From NCBI RefSeq assembly GCF_003672135.1, contig NC_039506.1, forward strand, positions 18,880,497-18,944,496: a stretch of 64,000 nucleotides of DNA, written 5' to 3'. Under the pieces are notes generated by a model, which was given only the letters and a program-made list of their open reading frames with translations, had not been told where the DNA came from and made no database searches. This stretch comes from Ooceraea biroi. Its lineage: Eukaryota; Arthropoda; Insecta; Hymenoptera; Formicidae. The translations under genes were made by a program, and so were the position numbers. Positions 24,701-37,700 of this stretch are shown here, piece by piece; within the stretch, counting starts at the first letter, position 1; every line of letters starts with the position of its first letter.

Positions 24701-27700
24701 GAGCCAGAAGGAGATCCGCGCCTTCCTTCGCGAAAGCATGTTTCATTTCGATCCCGCGAACGGAACGAAAGAATTCGCTAAGCAGATTGTTCGGGGAAAA
24801 AACGGAGAAGTTTAAGAGACGGAGAAGTCATCGTCGATGTAACTTTCGACAGCTGATTTTTAGTTTTATAACTAATTAGATTTTGCTCTATTTAATATAA
24901 TTAAATTATATGGACAAGAGATGCCGGATTCTCCATTTATTTTTATTCGATGTTTTACACAACATTTCAGATACATTCACGTACATCACGAGAGCGCATT
25001 CTAATAATGACTGATTCTTGCGAATTATTCAATCACATTAACTCGTCAGTGTTTACGGTATTTTCTGGCGTACGTTACGATCGCATTTGCATCGTCCAAA
25101 TTCCTGTATGAGGTCCGATTTGTACAAATATTCCGGCAAATAATCGTCGACGGTCGTTGAATCATCGTTAATAAACGTTAATAAATACAAAGACGATATT
25201 TGTACATGGCACGTAATTTCAGTAATATCAATTCCTTATTCTTTAACATGCTTGTCCATGAATAATAACGTGCGCATCAGGTCAACGTAATCTTGTGTGC
25301 ACAGTTGAGAAACGTCACCGTCGTTCTGTACTTCGTCCAGACGAGGCTGGAATACACGTCGTCGTGCGCTCTTTGTATGAAGATCTCTTCGTGCGCCTCC
25401 TTATCGCAACCGTGAACCTTGAATCGTGCTGCGAACGCAGTCGAGATGAATGCAGCGCGCGGTAACGCAATACGCTGGGAGCCGGGTAAAGTGAAACCGC
25501 GAGTAGAGCAATCGAGTTTTCGAGAGCGGCAGCTAAACGGGACGGATTTTATGGTTTGAGAAATTTCGTCACTCACCGCGGATAACGTACAGTTGACGAT
25601 AATATTAGATACCTACATGAGTTTCAATTTTATTTTTTGGGAAAAGGGAGTGGAATTTGCGCTTTATTTCTGTGATGTATAAAGAACGTTTCGATTGTTT
25701 TCGTTTCATGTCATGTAAAGTCTCGAAGATCGTAACATTGACTTGAAAATCGCAGGTGAGTAGAAATGTATTGGAAACATTTTTAATTTTTTCAATGAGC
25801 CGCAGTGGGGGGAAAAATCTTTCGCAAGTAAGAAACGGAAGTTTGATCATCGCGCTTCGTTTTAGTCACTGCTATTTGGAGACCCGACGAATTTCAGCAC
25901 TTCCACCGGATATTGACAGCAACAGTTCAATTTGTACTAATAATCTAAATTTCTTGACGAACGTATCCGAAGTCCAGGCCAGATAAGCCGCGAAACAGAC
26001 GCGGAGGACCGCCCGCGTGGCATATTATCATCTTGGACCAGGCGCAAACAGTGCTAAATGTGCCTTGGGTGTTCTACGAGACACCTGCGATATTTCTCCG
26101 CGCGGCGGCGAGGAGGCAGAGAGTGTCCTCATAGCGTGATCTCGTTTCCTCGTTGATCTTACGCACGCAGATCTCGCTCTTTCGACGCTTCACTCATCGA
26201 TCTCTTCCGAGTATTTAATCTGTCGAGAAAAAAAGAGTGGAGAAAAATTGCGAGGCAACAATAACCCTCTTGAGCGTCGCGTACATCCGCTCGGACGTAC
26301 GCCATCTCGACGCATCGGTTCACGATCCGCGCGTAGATCTCTTATCGCCTCGCAGCTCGATCGAGTGTCGCGTCGATGTTATCAAGTGCGTGCAACTTGC
26401 GTCTTTCTTCCCTTTCCTCCTTCCTCTTTTCTCTTTCTTTATCATTTCCACGTTACGGCATCCATGGGCCACGCTTGTTTGTCGCAGCCATCCGTGCCTT
26501 GGACTGGTTCCCGGGAGGTCTGGACCAGCCGCATCCCCCGGTCGCATCTTTCCGCTCGCGAACGAGCGGATGGACGGACGATCGCTCGTCCTCGCGAGCG
26601 ATAAGTTGGCGCGTGCAAGACGGCGAAGGCGAGTCGCAGCGCCGGCGCGCGCGCGCACGCTTGCGGCGCCCTTGAAGAGAGTCAGCCTTTGTCTTATCAC
26701 ACACTCGGCTTACGCCAAGCAGCGTCAGCCTTGACTTCGCCCCTCTTCTCCGTCGCCGTGTCCCGTCTACTGACTTTCCTGCGAAAATCGACCGACCGCC
26801 AGGCAGTTTCGCCGCCGAGCGCGCTTCGTCTTCGCGGAACGTCCCTTCGCCTTCAGGGTGACCGCACAATTAGGGCGAAAAAACGAGAAAAGAAACTGTA
26901 GCGCTTGTATTTATACGCAGAAACCACAGGAAATTAAAATGCCCTGTTTTTATCAAAGTTATCAATTTTGCTACTAATTGCTTTACTCATTTTCAATTCG
27001 CTTCCAATTATTTTTTCATTTCCATTATAGTTTGAAAGTTTGACAATCCACACAATCCCTGTTATTAAACTATCTTCACATTATTAATTATTAAAATTAA
27101 ATTAATGTATTATAAAATACAACTAATTTTTTAATTTTATATTAATTTTTAAAAATTGATGCTAGAATCAACATCGGACGGAACGATCGGAGATCGATTA
27201 ATCTTCTCGCGGAGGGATAGATTTTTGGGTGCCGAACGCGCTCGGCGACAGAGGCCGTCCTCGTCGCTCCTCGTGTCTCCCGCGAATTGTTATCGCGTTG
27301 CGTTGCACCGGCGCGGCACATCGGCGACGAGCGCGCGTAATCGCGATAATCGCGAAGCAGCGATATTTTTAGCCTCGCACGCGGTACACTCGCTCGCCAC
27401 CGCGACCTTCCGATCTTGACACTGAGACTTCCTTTTTCTATCGCTCTTTTTTTTTCCGCGAACGTGTCGCCCGTCGCTCGCGCGTGTCGTATCGTTAGCC
27501 AACGAACGCTGCTATCTATTTACCGGTCTTACGAAACGACCGGATGAATCAGGTATGGAGATAAACGTATCTAATTACGCGGCGTGCCGAGTCACCGCGG
27601 AAAGAGACGGCGGGAACCACGCGGGGAAATTCGGAAATTCGTGGATTCGAAACGAGGAAATCGAAAGATCGCGATCTTCCTCGCGATGCTCATTGTGCGT

Positions 27701-28507
27701 GCGCGGAAAAGCGCGCTTTCGTTGAAAACGCGAGGCAGCACACTTGCGCGTGTCGCGTGTCGTCCTCGACAATTGTGACGGACGCAGTGCGCTCCGCTGA
27801 TTTGCACGCTATCGGGGAAGCATGGAATTATCAGTGGAAAAACATGTCATTCGGTTAATGTATTATATTTTCGTAAAGTCGGAGGAAGGGGAGGAGGGGG
27901 CGCGAGGGACAACCGCGTGCGTGTTTTCGCGAGGATATGAGCGAGATAACGCGCGATGGCCGGACGCATTGCGCGCGATATCGGTCGAAAACCCGGGTTT
28001 GGCGAGTAAAGGCAAGGGGAAATCTAAGAGGAGAACGCGTTCGAAGCGGCGCGGCGCGGCACGAGTCGCCCGCGATTTGGCAAGAAGTTGCCCGGCTTCG
28101 GTTAGACCCGCGCGCGCTATAATTACGCGATTTCGACGTACTATAGACGGTTTTCACCTAACTTCCTCGTTTTCACCGCGGGTTTGTGTCTGGGCTCCGT
28201 TCTACTTTCCCCTGAACTCTCGGGCCCGGCCCACGCCTGCATAACCCGAGCTCTCCGCTCCGAGTCGGGCGTCTCGATCGCTCGAACAAAGTAGAGATAT
28301 TGATCCGAGCTCCCCTGTCCCTCCCCTCGTCGCGCATCCTTCCTAAACCGGATCGCCCTCATCCCTAAAATCGTAAGCAAACAGATCGCGAGTAAACCGG
28401 GAGAATCCTGCCGGGTTTCGCTCCTTCAGCCTGTCTCGGGAAGAGCGTTTTAGGATAAAAGCGATTCTTCTGACACGATGCTGTTCAACCATGCGATAGT
28501 CCTCTGC
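18746..28507. other. Noncoding stretch, no gene supported
   Basis: Nearly 10 kb with alternating CpG-rich and AT-rich segments, short open frames on all strands, and no splice-linked coding pattern or RNA gene I recognise. It may be intergenic or a 5' intron of rdx. Confidence 0.5.
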
Positions 28508-28606
28508 TTTGTATTTTATATGAATCTTGCGTAATTAGTGAAATCTTGGTGTAACTAAATTGTGTCGAGGTTTCACTAATTACGTAAGATTTATGTAAAA
28601 TGTAAG
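28508..28606 (+). ncRNA. Candidate structured hairpin RNA (47-bp stem, 5-nt loop)
   Basis: Positions 28508-28554 pair with 28560-28606 without any bulge or mismatch when read as plus-strand RNA. The loop is CTAAA (28555-28559). About 12 of the 47 pairs are G-U wobbles. The same positions would be A-C mismatches on the other strand, which favours a plus-strand RNA. It could be a miRNA-like or siRNA hairpin, or a palindromic repeat. It matches no miRNA I can name. Confidence 0.4.
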
Positions 28607-30745
28607 CAATTGATATAATTTATTTTCTAGTTGACATGAAAGCGTTTATTTCGGGGGAGAACGTAATAAGGACTCTAATGTGATTTACGATTTCTCTCTT
28701 ATTCGCGTGCTACTCGATCTTCTAATTATTTTCTCGTGCGAGATATGAATTAGTTGGAATGACTGGTTGGATCTCTACGATTTACGTTTTCTTTCCTTTT
28801 GCGGTATCTGTTTCTCTGATGTCATCCTCTCTCGTCGACGGAAACGTCTCGCTGTTCCGCTTATACTTTCTAGCGGTGAGCGCAATCGCTTTCTCACAAA
28901 ACAGAGTGGCGGCATACGATAAAATCGTTAGTCTCCCTCCCCCCTCTCTCTTTCTCTCTCTCTTTCTTTTTCTTTCTCTTTGCTGTCTTCTTCGTCCCGA
29001 ATAAGGATTCTCCCCCTCGGTCTGGCGACGTCCCCAGCGGTATCTAGCGCAAAAGTGACGTGGGAGTACAGCTTTGGAAGCGTGGCGTGGAAGTGAAAGT
29101 TACGGCGCCGAACGAACGAGTGAGGAACGCGATTCGCTCAAAAGTCGGGCCGATGCAGTTCTTCTCCTCTCTCTCTCTCTCTCTCGCGAAATCGGAGAAA
29201 TTTGCCGAACGAAAGTACTCCGCGTCGGCAAAAAGAAAAGAGGAAAAAACGGGAATGCCGACGATATAATGACGCGGCAACCGAACCGAGCAAATTCGAT
29301 CGTCCGGATTGAATTGGTAAAAACAGGCAGCAGCTGCTCTTGCGATCCACCTGTACTCGCTGGAAGATCGCGAATTCTTTTCTATGATTCATCATCACTC
29401 TAGAATTTCCATAATTCATCATTATACATATATCTATCATTGCATCTTGGCAAAGGCTAAAGTAACAAAGCATTGTTATTCATTTACCGTTCCGCCATAC
29501 TATAATTACCATTCGAAGATGTCGGATAACAATAACATCAAAATTAATTCTTGTCGAGAAATTAAGTAATATTAATATTATATTATATAATTAAGTAATA
29601 CCCTGAAGCGGGAAATACTCGTCACTAGGCTCCACACATCACCGATTGGCGAGTGCCTTGCTCGCCTCGCAAGTGTTATATAATAATCTCCCAACGACGG
29701 GGTTCATTCCACACGAAATCTTCCATTATAACCGTTACGAAATCTATTATCACTTCAGTCCTGATTCCTGCCCCTTATCATTCTACCCTGTTATTACTTT
29801 ATTACTTTATTACTCGCCGCTCTGGCGAGTCCGTCCCGATTCGTCGAAGGCCGCGACCGGAACTCGCCTCTCTCGAGATCCCCACGCCGTGAGAGGGAAA
29901 GAGAGAAGCGAGAGGAGCGATTTGCGAAGAGGAGCCGTTCAATTTAGTCTCCGTTTCCTGGTTGGTCGTCGGGTCACCGCGGCGCCCGATGGCCGTCCGA
30001 TGAACCTGCGGGGCTAACGTACCTGACTCGCCTGCTGCCGAGCGGTTCCGCACTTGGCACCGCACGTGAGCACATCGCGTGTCCTACGTACCCTTCCTTC
30101 TTCATCCCGCTCCGTTCTCTTTGTTTCTTCTTCTCTTCCTCCTGGATCGCCTTTTCCTCTTATCTTGTCGCGCCTTCTCGCTCGCGATAAGTTGATCGAT
30201 GATTTTATTATCGGAAGTCGCGATGTCATTGTTAATGATTCAGGTATCGATTGATAATAATTAACTTGCACATGATTAGAAGAGGTTTCTCGTTGCGACC
30301 ATCTTTGTTGCTCGTGTAACAAGAGCTATAGTAGATATAATAGATAATGAAATAAAAGGTGTGAAGTGTTATTGACGGCTATAATTTAAACATGTTACTC
30401 TCGAAATAATACTCTTGTCATGTCATCGAAATAATACTTTTGTTTTTGCGTTTTAAGAAGCAAAATCGATCACGGTGCTTCATCCAGTTAAAAGAGACGA
30501 TGCATCGCACGAAAACAGTAAATCATCAATATATAATATATAACATTCAGTGGATACAGCTTTCATACGTTACTCCCGAAAGTGTCGACAATAGCGCTCT
30601 TGTTTTCCCGTTACAAGCATGAAAATTGATCTCAATCACCTCATTAGATCGAGGATCCACCGCTCGGTGTGTTACGCTGATTCGATGAGCTCCTCCCTTC
30701 CGTCCTGCTGTCCAGAAATATGAAGAGAGGTCGTCGACCTCCTGC

Positions 30746-30778
<33 letters not shown>

Positions 30779-30948
30779 CCTCTTCTGACGTAACGCGAAG
30801 CGCGTGTACATAATTAACGACTTTCCGTACGTATATGCGCGACAGGATGACTCGAAGCCCCCGCGCCCCCGCGCACCGTCCGTGCCCCGCCGTCGTCCCC
30901 CTTGTACGTTCACCCGAATTTAACCGGATGGCTCTTTTTTTGTTGCAG
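28607..30948. other. Noncoding stretch upstream of the first rdx coding exon
   Basis: It contains (CT)n runs near 28945, 29170 and 30750 and ends in the polypyrimidine tract and acceptor before 30949. No gene was seen. Confidence 0.5.
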
Positions 30949-31015
30949 ACTTGCGGTGAGCGACTGTGCGCCACAGACGTCGCGGGTCAGCTCAAACTTG
31001 CACAGCAGCAGTAGT
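30949..31015 (+). other. rdx: 5' UTR part of the first coding exon of rdx
   Basis: A pyrimidine-rich stretch ending in TTGTTGCAG (to 30948) is a good splice acceptor. It leaves 67 nt of leader before the ATG at 31016. This means transcription starts further upstream and at least one noncoding exon exists. I could not place that exon. Confidence 0.65.
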
Positions 31016-34000
31016 ATGGCAGTGAGCCGCGTCCCGAGCCCGCCACCACCGGAAGTGAACACCCCCGTAGCCGAGAACTGGTGTTACACGCAGGTACGTT
31101 TTCGTTCGTGTGGTTCATTGTCCTCCACCTCGGCTAGAACCGCGCTAGAGCGATCGATTCGCCGTGGCCGTCGCCAAAATTCACCTCCTGCCTCGCCGCG
31201 GACGATCAAAGAGCCAGAGAGAGAGAGAGAGAGAGAGAGGAGGAGGAAGAGGAGTTCCAAAAGCGCTTTAAAGGACGAGCCGGAAGTCGAGATCCTTGCT
31301 GGAGCGTCGCTCGCGTATTCGCGTGGCGCGTAGGATGAGATCGCGGCAGCGGGATTAATTTTGTAAGACGGCGAGGGAACGTCTCTGCGATCGGTCTACC
31401 AATCGGCGAGACGGCGACCCGTCAGACCTCGCTTAAACGTCCGCGGAATCGCTGCCACTCGTAAATTATGCTGCTAGACGCTCCGGTGTAATTTCGTTGA
31501 CGACGTTCTTGAGCGTTACGTGTCTTTGGGAGCGTTTTCAAGCGTGATTTCACGTCGTAATCCCTGCGTACGAAGTTTTTCTTTGACGCAGGATCGGGGA
31601 AGACTTGGATACCTTGTATCAAATATATTAGATGTGCGTTAAACATTTATGAGAGACGTCGGAAGACTCATGAGAGCTCGCGAGAAACTTCGCAAACACG
31701 TAAACCTTCTTCCTCGTTTACTGTGTATCGTAAATTTCGCATAGTAATGCTAAAGTTAAATTCTCTCTCCGGTGTAGACTTAGAAAAGAGGTTTAGATAT
31801 TTTAGATACATTAGATATGTAATAGATAAATATTTATGAGAGGTACGCATTTAAAGAGACTCTTACGCACACACGAGACTTCGCGACGCGCGAATCTCCC
31901 TTACATTATAAATTCTGCATAATCCCAAAACCGAATTCTCTCTCCGATGCAGATTTGAGAAAGGCTTAAATAACTCAAGTAGAACTAACTTGGGTAGAAG
32001 AATTATTAGAAGTCCGTTAGATATTTATGCGAGATAGTCGGACAATTTATGAGAACTCGCGGCTACTTTCGTAACGCGCGATCCTCCTTTCCCCCTTTCG
32101 GCAAACGTGCATTCAGACGAGTTCCGCGGTCTCGGACCATCCGAGTTTAATCGCCAGTGGATTATCCGATCGACTCGTACTTCCGCGCGAGCCAGGGAGA
32201 CAAGGACAGAGTCAGCAGACGAGGAGGAGGGAGGGAGGGGGCACGAAGGAAGGTTCGCGCTAGAGAGACGCGGAGGCTCGCGCGGCTCCGTCGTCGGTGC
32301 GTAGCGCGCGCGTGAGAGCACGCGCTCCTGGCGCTCTCATTCTATTTTTACTGCGCTCGTCCCCCTCGCGCTTCGATGTGAACGACCTGCAACTAGATAT
32401 CTCTCTCGTCTCGCCTTCCATCCTCTCCTCCCGATGCCTCCCTCCCTCCCTCTCTCTCTCTCTCTCTCTCTTTCTCTCTGTCTGTCTGTCTGTCTCTGTC
32501 CCTCGTGCTGTTCGCCGGCCGCGGAAACGTTCCGCGATTTTCGCTGGAAACTCGCGCGGCCCCCCGTTCTCCCTCGGACTCTCCGCTTTCCGCAGTTATT
32601 TCCGCTTTTGCGCGGCCAACACGCGCGCGCACGCTCGTCGCGGATTCATTCGAACGATCGTAACAAAGTTACCGCACTCGTCGGACGTCCCGAATCGCGA
32701 TTGCGTCCTCCGCATTTCCCCCGTCCCCGGTGACGCCCTGAATGCTAGATAAATGCTAGGTGGAGATTCATTATCAGCCCGGACGAACTCCCCCTCTCTT
32801 CGGTCTCGGGGAGATTCGCAACAATGGACAATTGTCCGTTGATAGCAGCGGGGACGGCAAAGTTGGAAAAACCAGATAACAGAGTCGGTGTAATAATAAC
32901 ACAAAGATGTGCTATTATTATAATGCTCCAAGATTAATACAAGATTATAACTAAATTGCGTGGAACACGATAATGTATTATAATGAAAATAATGTAACTC
33001 CAAATTGATATTAACAAATTGCAATCAAAATTCAATCACGTATATTACAGTTAACGATAAGTGAATATAAAAATGAATGTAAAATAAAATATATAAAAAG
33101 TGTATAGCTTATCTTTGCAAAATTGGAAACGTTCATAACGTTCCATTTTTGCTCGGATGTTTTTTATTAACTACGCGATTTTTAGAGAGATCTAACACTG
33201 TTCGGAGTGTTAACAAATTAAAAAAAAAAAAACGACGGAGGCTATAAATGAAGTCCAAGTGGTTTCTCGCGGTGTGTATATTTTATTCTGCCGTTCCAAT
33301 CACGCAACAGCGACAGAACGTTATTACGTTCGCTCGCGCGAATTGCACAAGCGCAGCTGCTAAATTTTACGATTTGCCGTCCGCGTAAAACGCGATCGAT
33401 GGCGGCGCGTTGCGCCCGCTACGGCCGTTCGGCGGACCTGTCTATAAATCGAAAGTCAATTCGTGCTCCAGTTAACTTTCGTAACGCACCGCGACCGATT
33501 TCGCCGCGTCAGCAGGCGGTGGGACTCGCGACTCGCTCGCAGCTCGCAACATCACCTGCAATGTGCGATCGGCGATTTATTGCTCGCTCCTCGATAAAGC
33601 GCGCGAAGTGCTGCAAATTGCACGTGATCCTCTCGTCATACACAAGAACGTATTTTCCCGGCGAACAGAAAAGATTCCGTTGGCTGGACGGGACGTCGGC
33701 CACGAGCTCTATCGTGGATCTGTCCAAGGCAATATTCCGGGTTCGAGGTTGTGGTTGCGCGTCCGACGGAAACGATTATATCACCGTCCGAAATCTCTGG
33801 TATTCAACGCCGTATCCTTCGGACATTCCGGGCCCTTCTATTCGCGCAAGGACGCGTCAAGATTTCGCCTCCCGCCGCGGTCCAAGATCGCTCTGCGGTC
33901 CAAGGACCAAATTCAAGGATCCGCGTGATTAGTATACCACGTGAGGTTCCTCGAGGGAACTCGCTAATCACTCGAGATCTTCCGGTAATTGACCGAGGTC

Positions 34001-34673
34001 TGTCGCCCTCTGCTCCGTAACAGCGAGCCGGAATTATTTCCTCGCGCTTCCAAGTCGCGAGTTGGAATTCCAGGCAAATCGAAACGATCCTCCATCCTTG
34101 GAAGCGAGTTGCGAAGTTCTATACAGGGAGAACTCCCCGCGAGTGCTTTCGACCACCGAATCAACGGTGCGCGACGCGACGCGACGCGGGGGAGCACGCG
34201 AGGCGCCCAGGAAGCGCGCGATCTAGCAGTATTTTCGTGATGCGCGTCCTCGCGGTCGTTCATCTCCGGGAGTGACGACCCGACCGGCGAGGGTTCGCGC
34301 GGGATGATCGTCCGCGCGACAGCGGAGGGACCGCGGCGGCGATCGTTTACCTCGATCGCGGCGGTCGGGCACCGTATCCAGGAGGACTGCTGCTCTCCGC
34401 CGGAAGCCCCCGGTTTGCCTGCCTGCCTATCGGTCCCCGCCCGCCTGGTGCTTGGTGCTTGAACCCGCGCGTTCCACGGCGCTCCCGTAAACGGGCACGG
34501 GTGATTCAAGGCCGATCGCCGACGACCGACGCCACCGCCGTTGCCGCTGCCAGCGGGTTGAACGACTCCTAGGGGCGTCGACCGGGTCGCCTCCTCCGCC
34601 GCCGCGTTCCTCCTCGTCGCTCTCGCTCCACCTGGTGGCGACGATCCGCGCCGACTCGCTACGCGAACGTGCC

Positions 34674-34704
<31 letters not shown>

Positions 34705-37700
34705 GCGATGAACCCCTCGACCTCTCTTCTCGAAGCTCGCAACAACATTGTTTCCGCCCGAAGCTCGAAGCGGATAGCGTTCCCCGAGACGTTCCGCTCG
34801 GTCGTCGGGCGCTGTTACGCGCGTACGCGCTATGCAAATTTAATCCCGCGGTGTTCCGGGAAATGTCCCGGCGTCGTCGTTAATTTATCGGAGGGAGGGC
34901 TCTGGCAGGGCGAGCCGGCTCGCTCGCGGAACTCTACGGAGACCTGAGGGGAATTCGATAGTTCCTGGATTCTCGAGGAGGCGCGAACACGTTCGGCAAA
35001 CTTGGGAAGCATCGGAGCTCGAATCAAGAATTTAATTTAAATAGATAGATTGGTCCTGCGGACAATCCGACGGTCTTCGAATTTCGAGAGACGCAAACAC
35101 GTATGAGAAACGTGGAAAACGTTGAGTTCCAACGGATGAATCGTTCGGATCACATCTTGTGTAATTATTTAGGCACTCGAGTGTTCAAACAGGACGCGCA
35201 AGTAGATAAAAGTAGATAAAACGCGTTTCATCTCGCGTCTCTTTAAAGAAACTTCAGATCGTTCATCGCGGCTGCTTCAATCGATGACTTTAAAAAGACC
35301 GCGTCTCTGTTGCCGTTGCAGTTTTTTTTGCCTAAAGAAGGAAGCGTGTGCCCTTTGGACGGCTTTGCTGAATCAAAGTGCGCATCAAAAGGCGAGCGGG
35401 CAGCTGAGAGACGCGGCGCTCTCTTCCTTTTCCCGTCGCATCGGTAATTTCCCGCTTGAGTCACAGTTACATTATTGGTTTCGTCGTCGCGTCCCGGCCG
35501 GTCGACAGAAGGATAATACGCGCCGAGCCGAGTTATTCGTACTCGCGCGCGAGGGAGTCGAGCTCTTGGCGCGTCACCAACGCGTGGGATTACGTCGGTG
35601 GATCGAAATTAACCCGAGAAAATGGTGCTCCGCTCGCAACTAGAACTCCCAAGCAGTTCCGTTTAGGAGCGAGCAAGCGAGTGCGGCTCGCAACGCGACG
35701 ACCACTCTTTGTGGCGCGCGGGTCGATCGATCGATCGATCGATCGACCATCGACGATAAAATTGCTTGCGAGTTGCCAGTCCCGTCACGGATCAAGTAAT
35801 CGTGTTAGAGAGACGCCGCGCGTACTTCGCGCGTACTTCGCGTGGACTTTGCGCGGACTCTGCGTTCGATTCGCTCGCGCAGTCGACCAATCGCTCCCTC
35901 GCAAGGGCAGTCGCGCCCTCGGCGTCGAGACGGTGCGACGTGCGTCGCGGATTTCCTGCTTTTTTGTTACCTGTCGGGCGAGCGAATCGCAGGCCGTAAA
36001 GGAGCAACCGGCCAACGAGGAGAGGAGATTACAGCGCGAGCGTGCGTTGAACCCTCGCGGCGAAGATAGCCGCCTCCTTCCTGCTTCTCCCGACGAGAGC
36101 GCGAATGTCGACCTTAAGCTTCCGATGCGCGAAGGTCACGCCGAAGTGAAGATCATCGAACCCGCTCGTCCCGGCGTGAATAAACGCGCGAAGCGTCCCG
36201 CGATATCGGGGAAGCTCGCTTAACCGCCGCGGACGGATAGCCTTGACGCGACGTCGTCGACTCGCGGCGATTCCCTTCAGTCCCTTCGACGAGATGTTCT
36301 CTGTTTCATAACTTTCCTCTTTCTCCCTTTCTTTTGACTCGCAGAGATGGTAGAAGTGATAAAAACTCTCTTTGCAAAAGTGTTAAAATTATTATAAAAT
36401 TCACTAATTTTAATACAAGAAACTTTTGCTCTTCAGATGTTAAGTGACTTCAATGATTAATCGACTAGTAGCTCGAGATGTGAAATATTCATCTTCTTAT
36501 TATGATACGAAGCACGTTCAAAATCCACGTCAATCGGATCCGCCTGGAAATTGTGCTTCGGCGATCCAAGGTTGGATGATTGCGCAAAAGTACATACTTT
36601 CTCACATGTATCGTCTTACGACGGTTAGCTGAATATTGTTAACAATTAGATGTTTTAATTATTCACTGAGAAAATACGCTTGGAAAGTGGCGAGATTATG
36701 GGGAGTGATTAGACACAAAGGCAAGCATTCAAAAAGTCTCGGGGAACGATCGCTTGCAAATGTAAAGCGACCGTTTGAAAAGAGAGAAGAACTTTCACTT
36801 AAACTGCCGAGAGCGGTGATATAGTGCACCTTGCGGACATTTCTCACGCTTTCTTTTGTATCGTCCTTCTGCTATAGATAATGGGCACATCGTTCATGTC
36901 CCTCTCTCCCCCCTTGTCTCTTCATCGCGGCTTCACACGAGAGTCTATGATCCGCGCTATGATCCAACATGTCGAAAATACGAGTTCCTAGATCAACACT
37001 GAACTCGAATTCTCAGTTTGAAACCACACATGCACATGTCATCATCGCGTTACCATATATGGCATTTTCGGTTTATCCAAAAAAATACTTGCGATAAAAT
37101 GGAAATTTCTTCTGGATATTATTATATCCAGAAGAAATTTCCATTTTATCGCAAGTATTTTTTTATATAATAATATAAGGGAACCATATTCAAAATTCAA
37201 AAAGAACACGCTGCTATATATCGACTTCTTTTATATACTCATAAATTGTCTTTCGTATATATATTAGGAGTGTGATTTAGTTTGAGGGTTTTGCAACAGA
37301 TGGCTGTAGTGTCAGTTTGTTCCAATAGCTGTTTCCGATAACTGTTGTTTCTTACAGTCTTGACATTATCCATGACATTTAGTAGCATTATAGCAATAGA
37401 TGCAATAACAGTCGTGTTTATATCATCGTAAAAATCCAACTTCCGAAACAGCATTTCGACATGCGTTGCTTTTGTTTTTTAATCAAAAGAAAACTGCGGC
37501 TCACGGTTATAGAATTCTTGTGGAAACTTATGGTGATTCTGCCCCATCAATTAAGACGTGCGAACACTGGTTTAGACGCTTTAAAAGTCGTGATACTGAT
37601 GCGAAGGACAAAGAACGCTCGGGACAACCAAGAAAGCTTGAAAATGCAGATTTGCAAGCATTATTGCACGAAAATCCAACAGAATCCACTTCAGAACTTG

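Noticed and set aside
35456..36223. 255-codon plus-strand open frame inside rdx intron 1
   Set aside because: Composition follows the CpG-rich DNA, other frames are open too, and no motif or homologous family was recognised.
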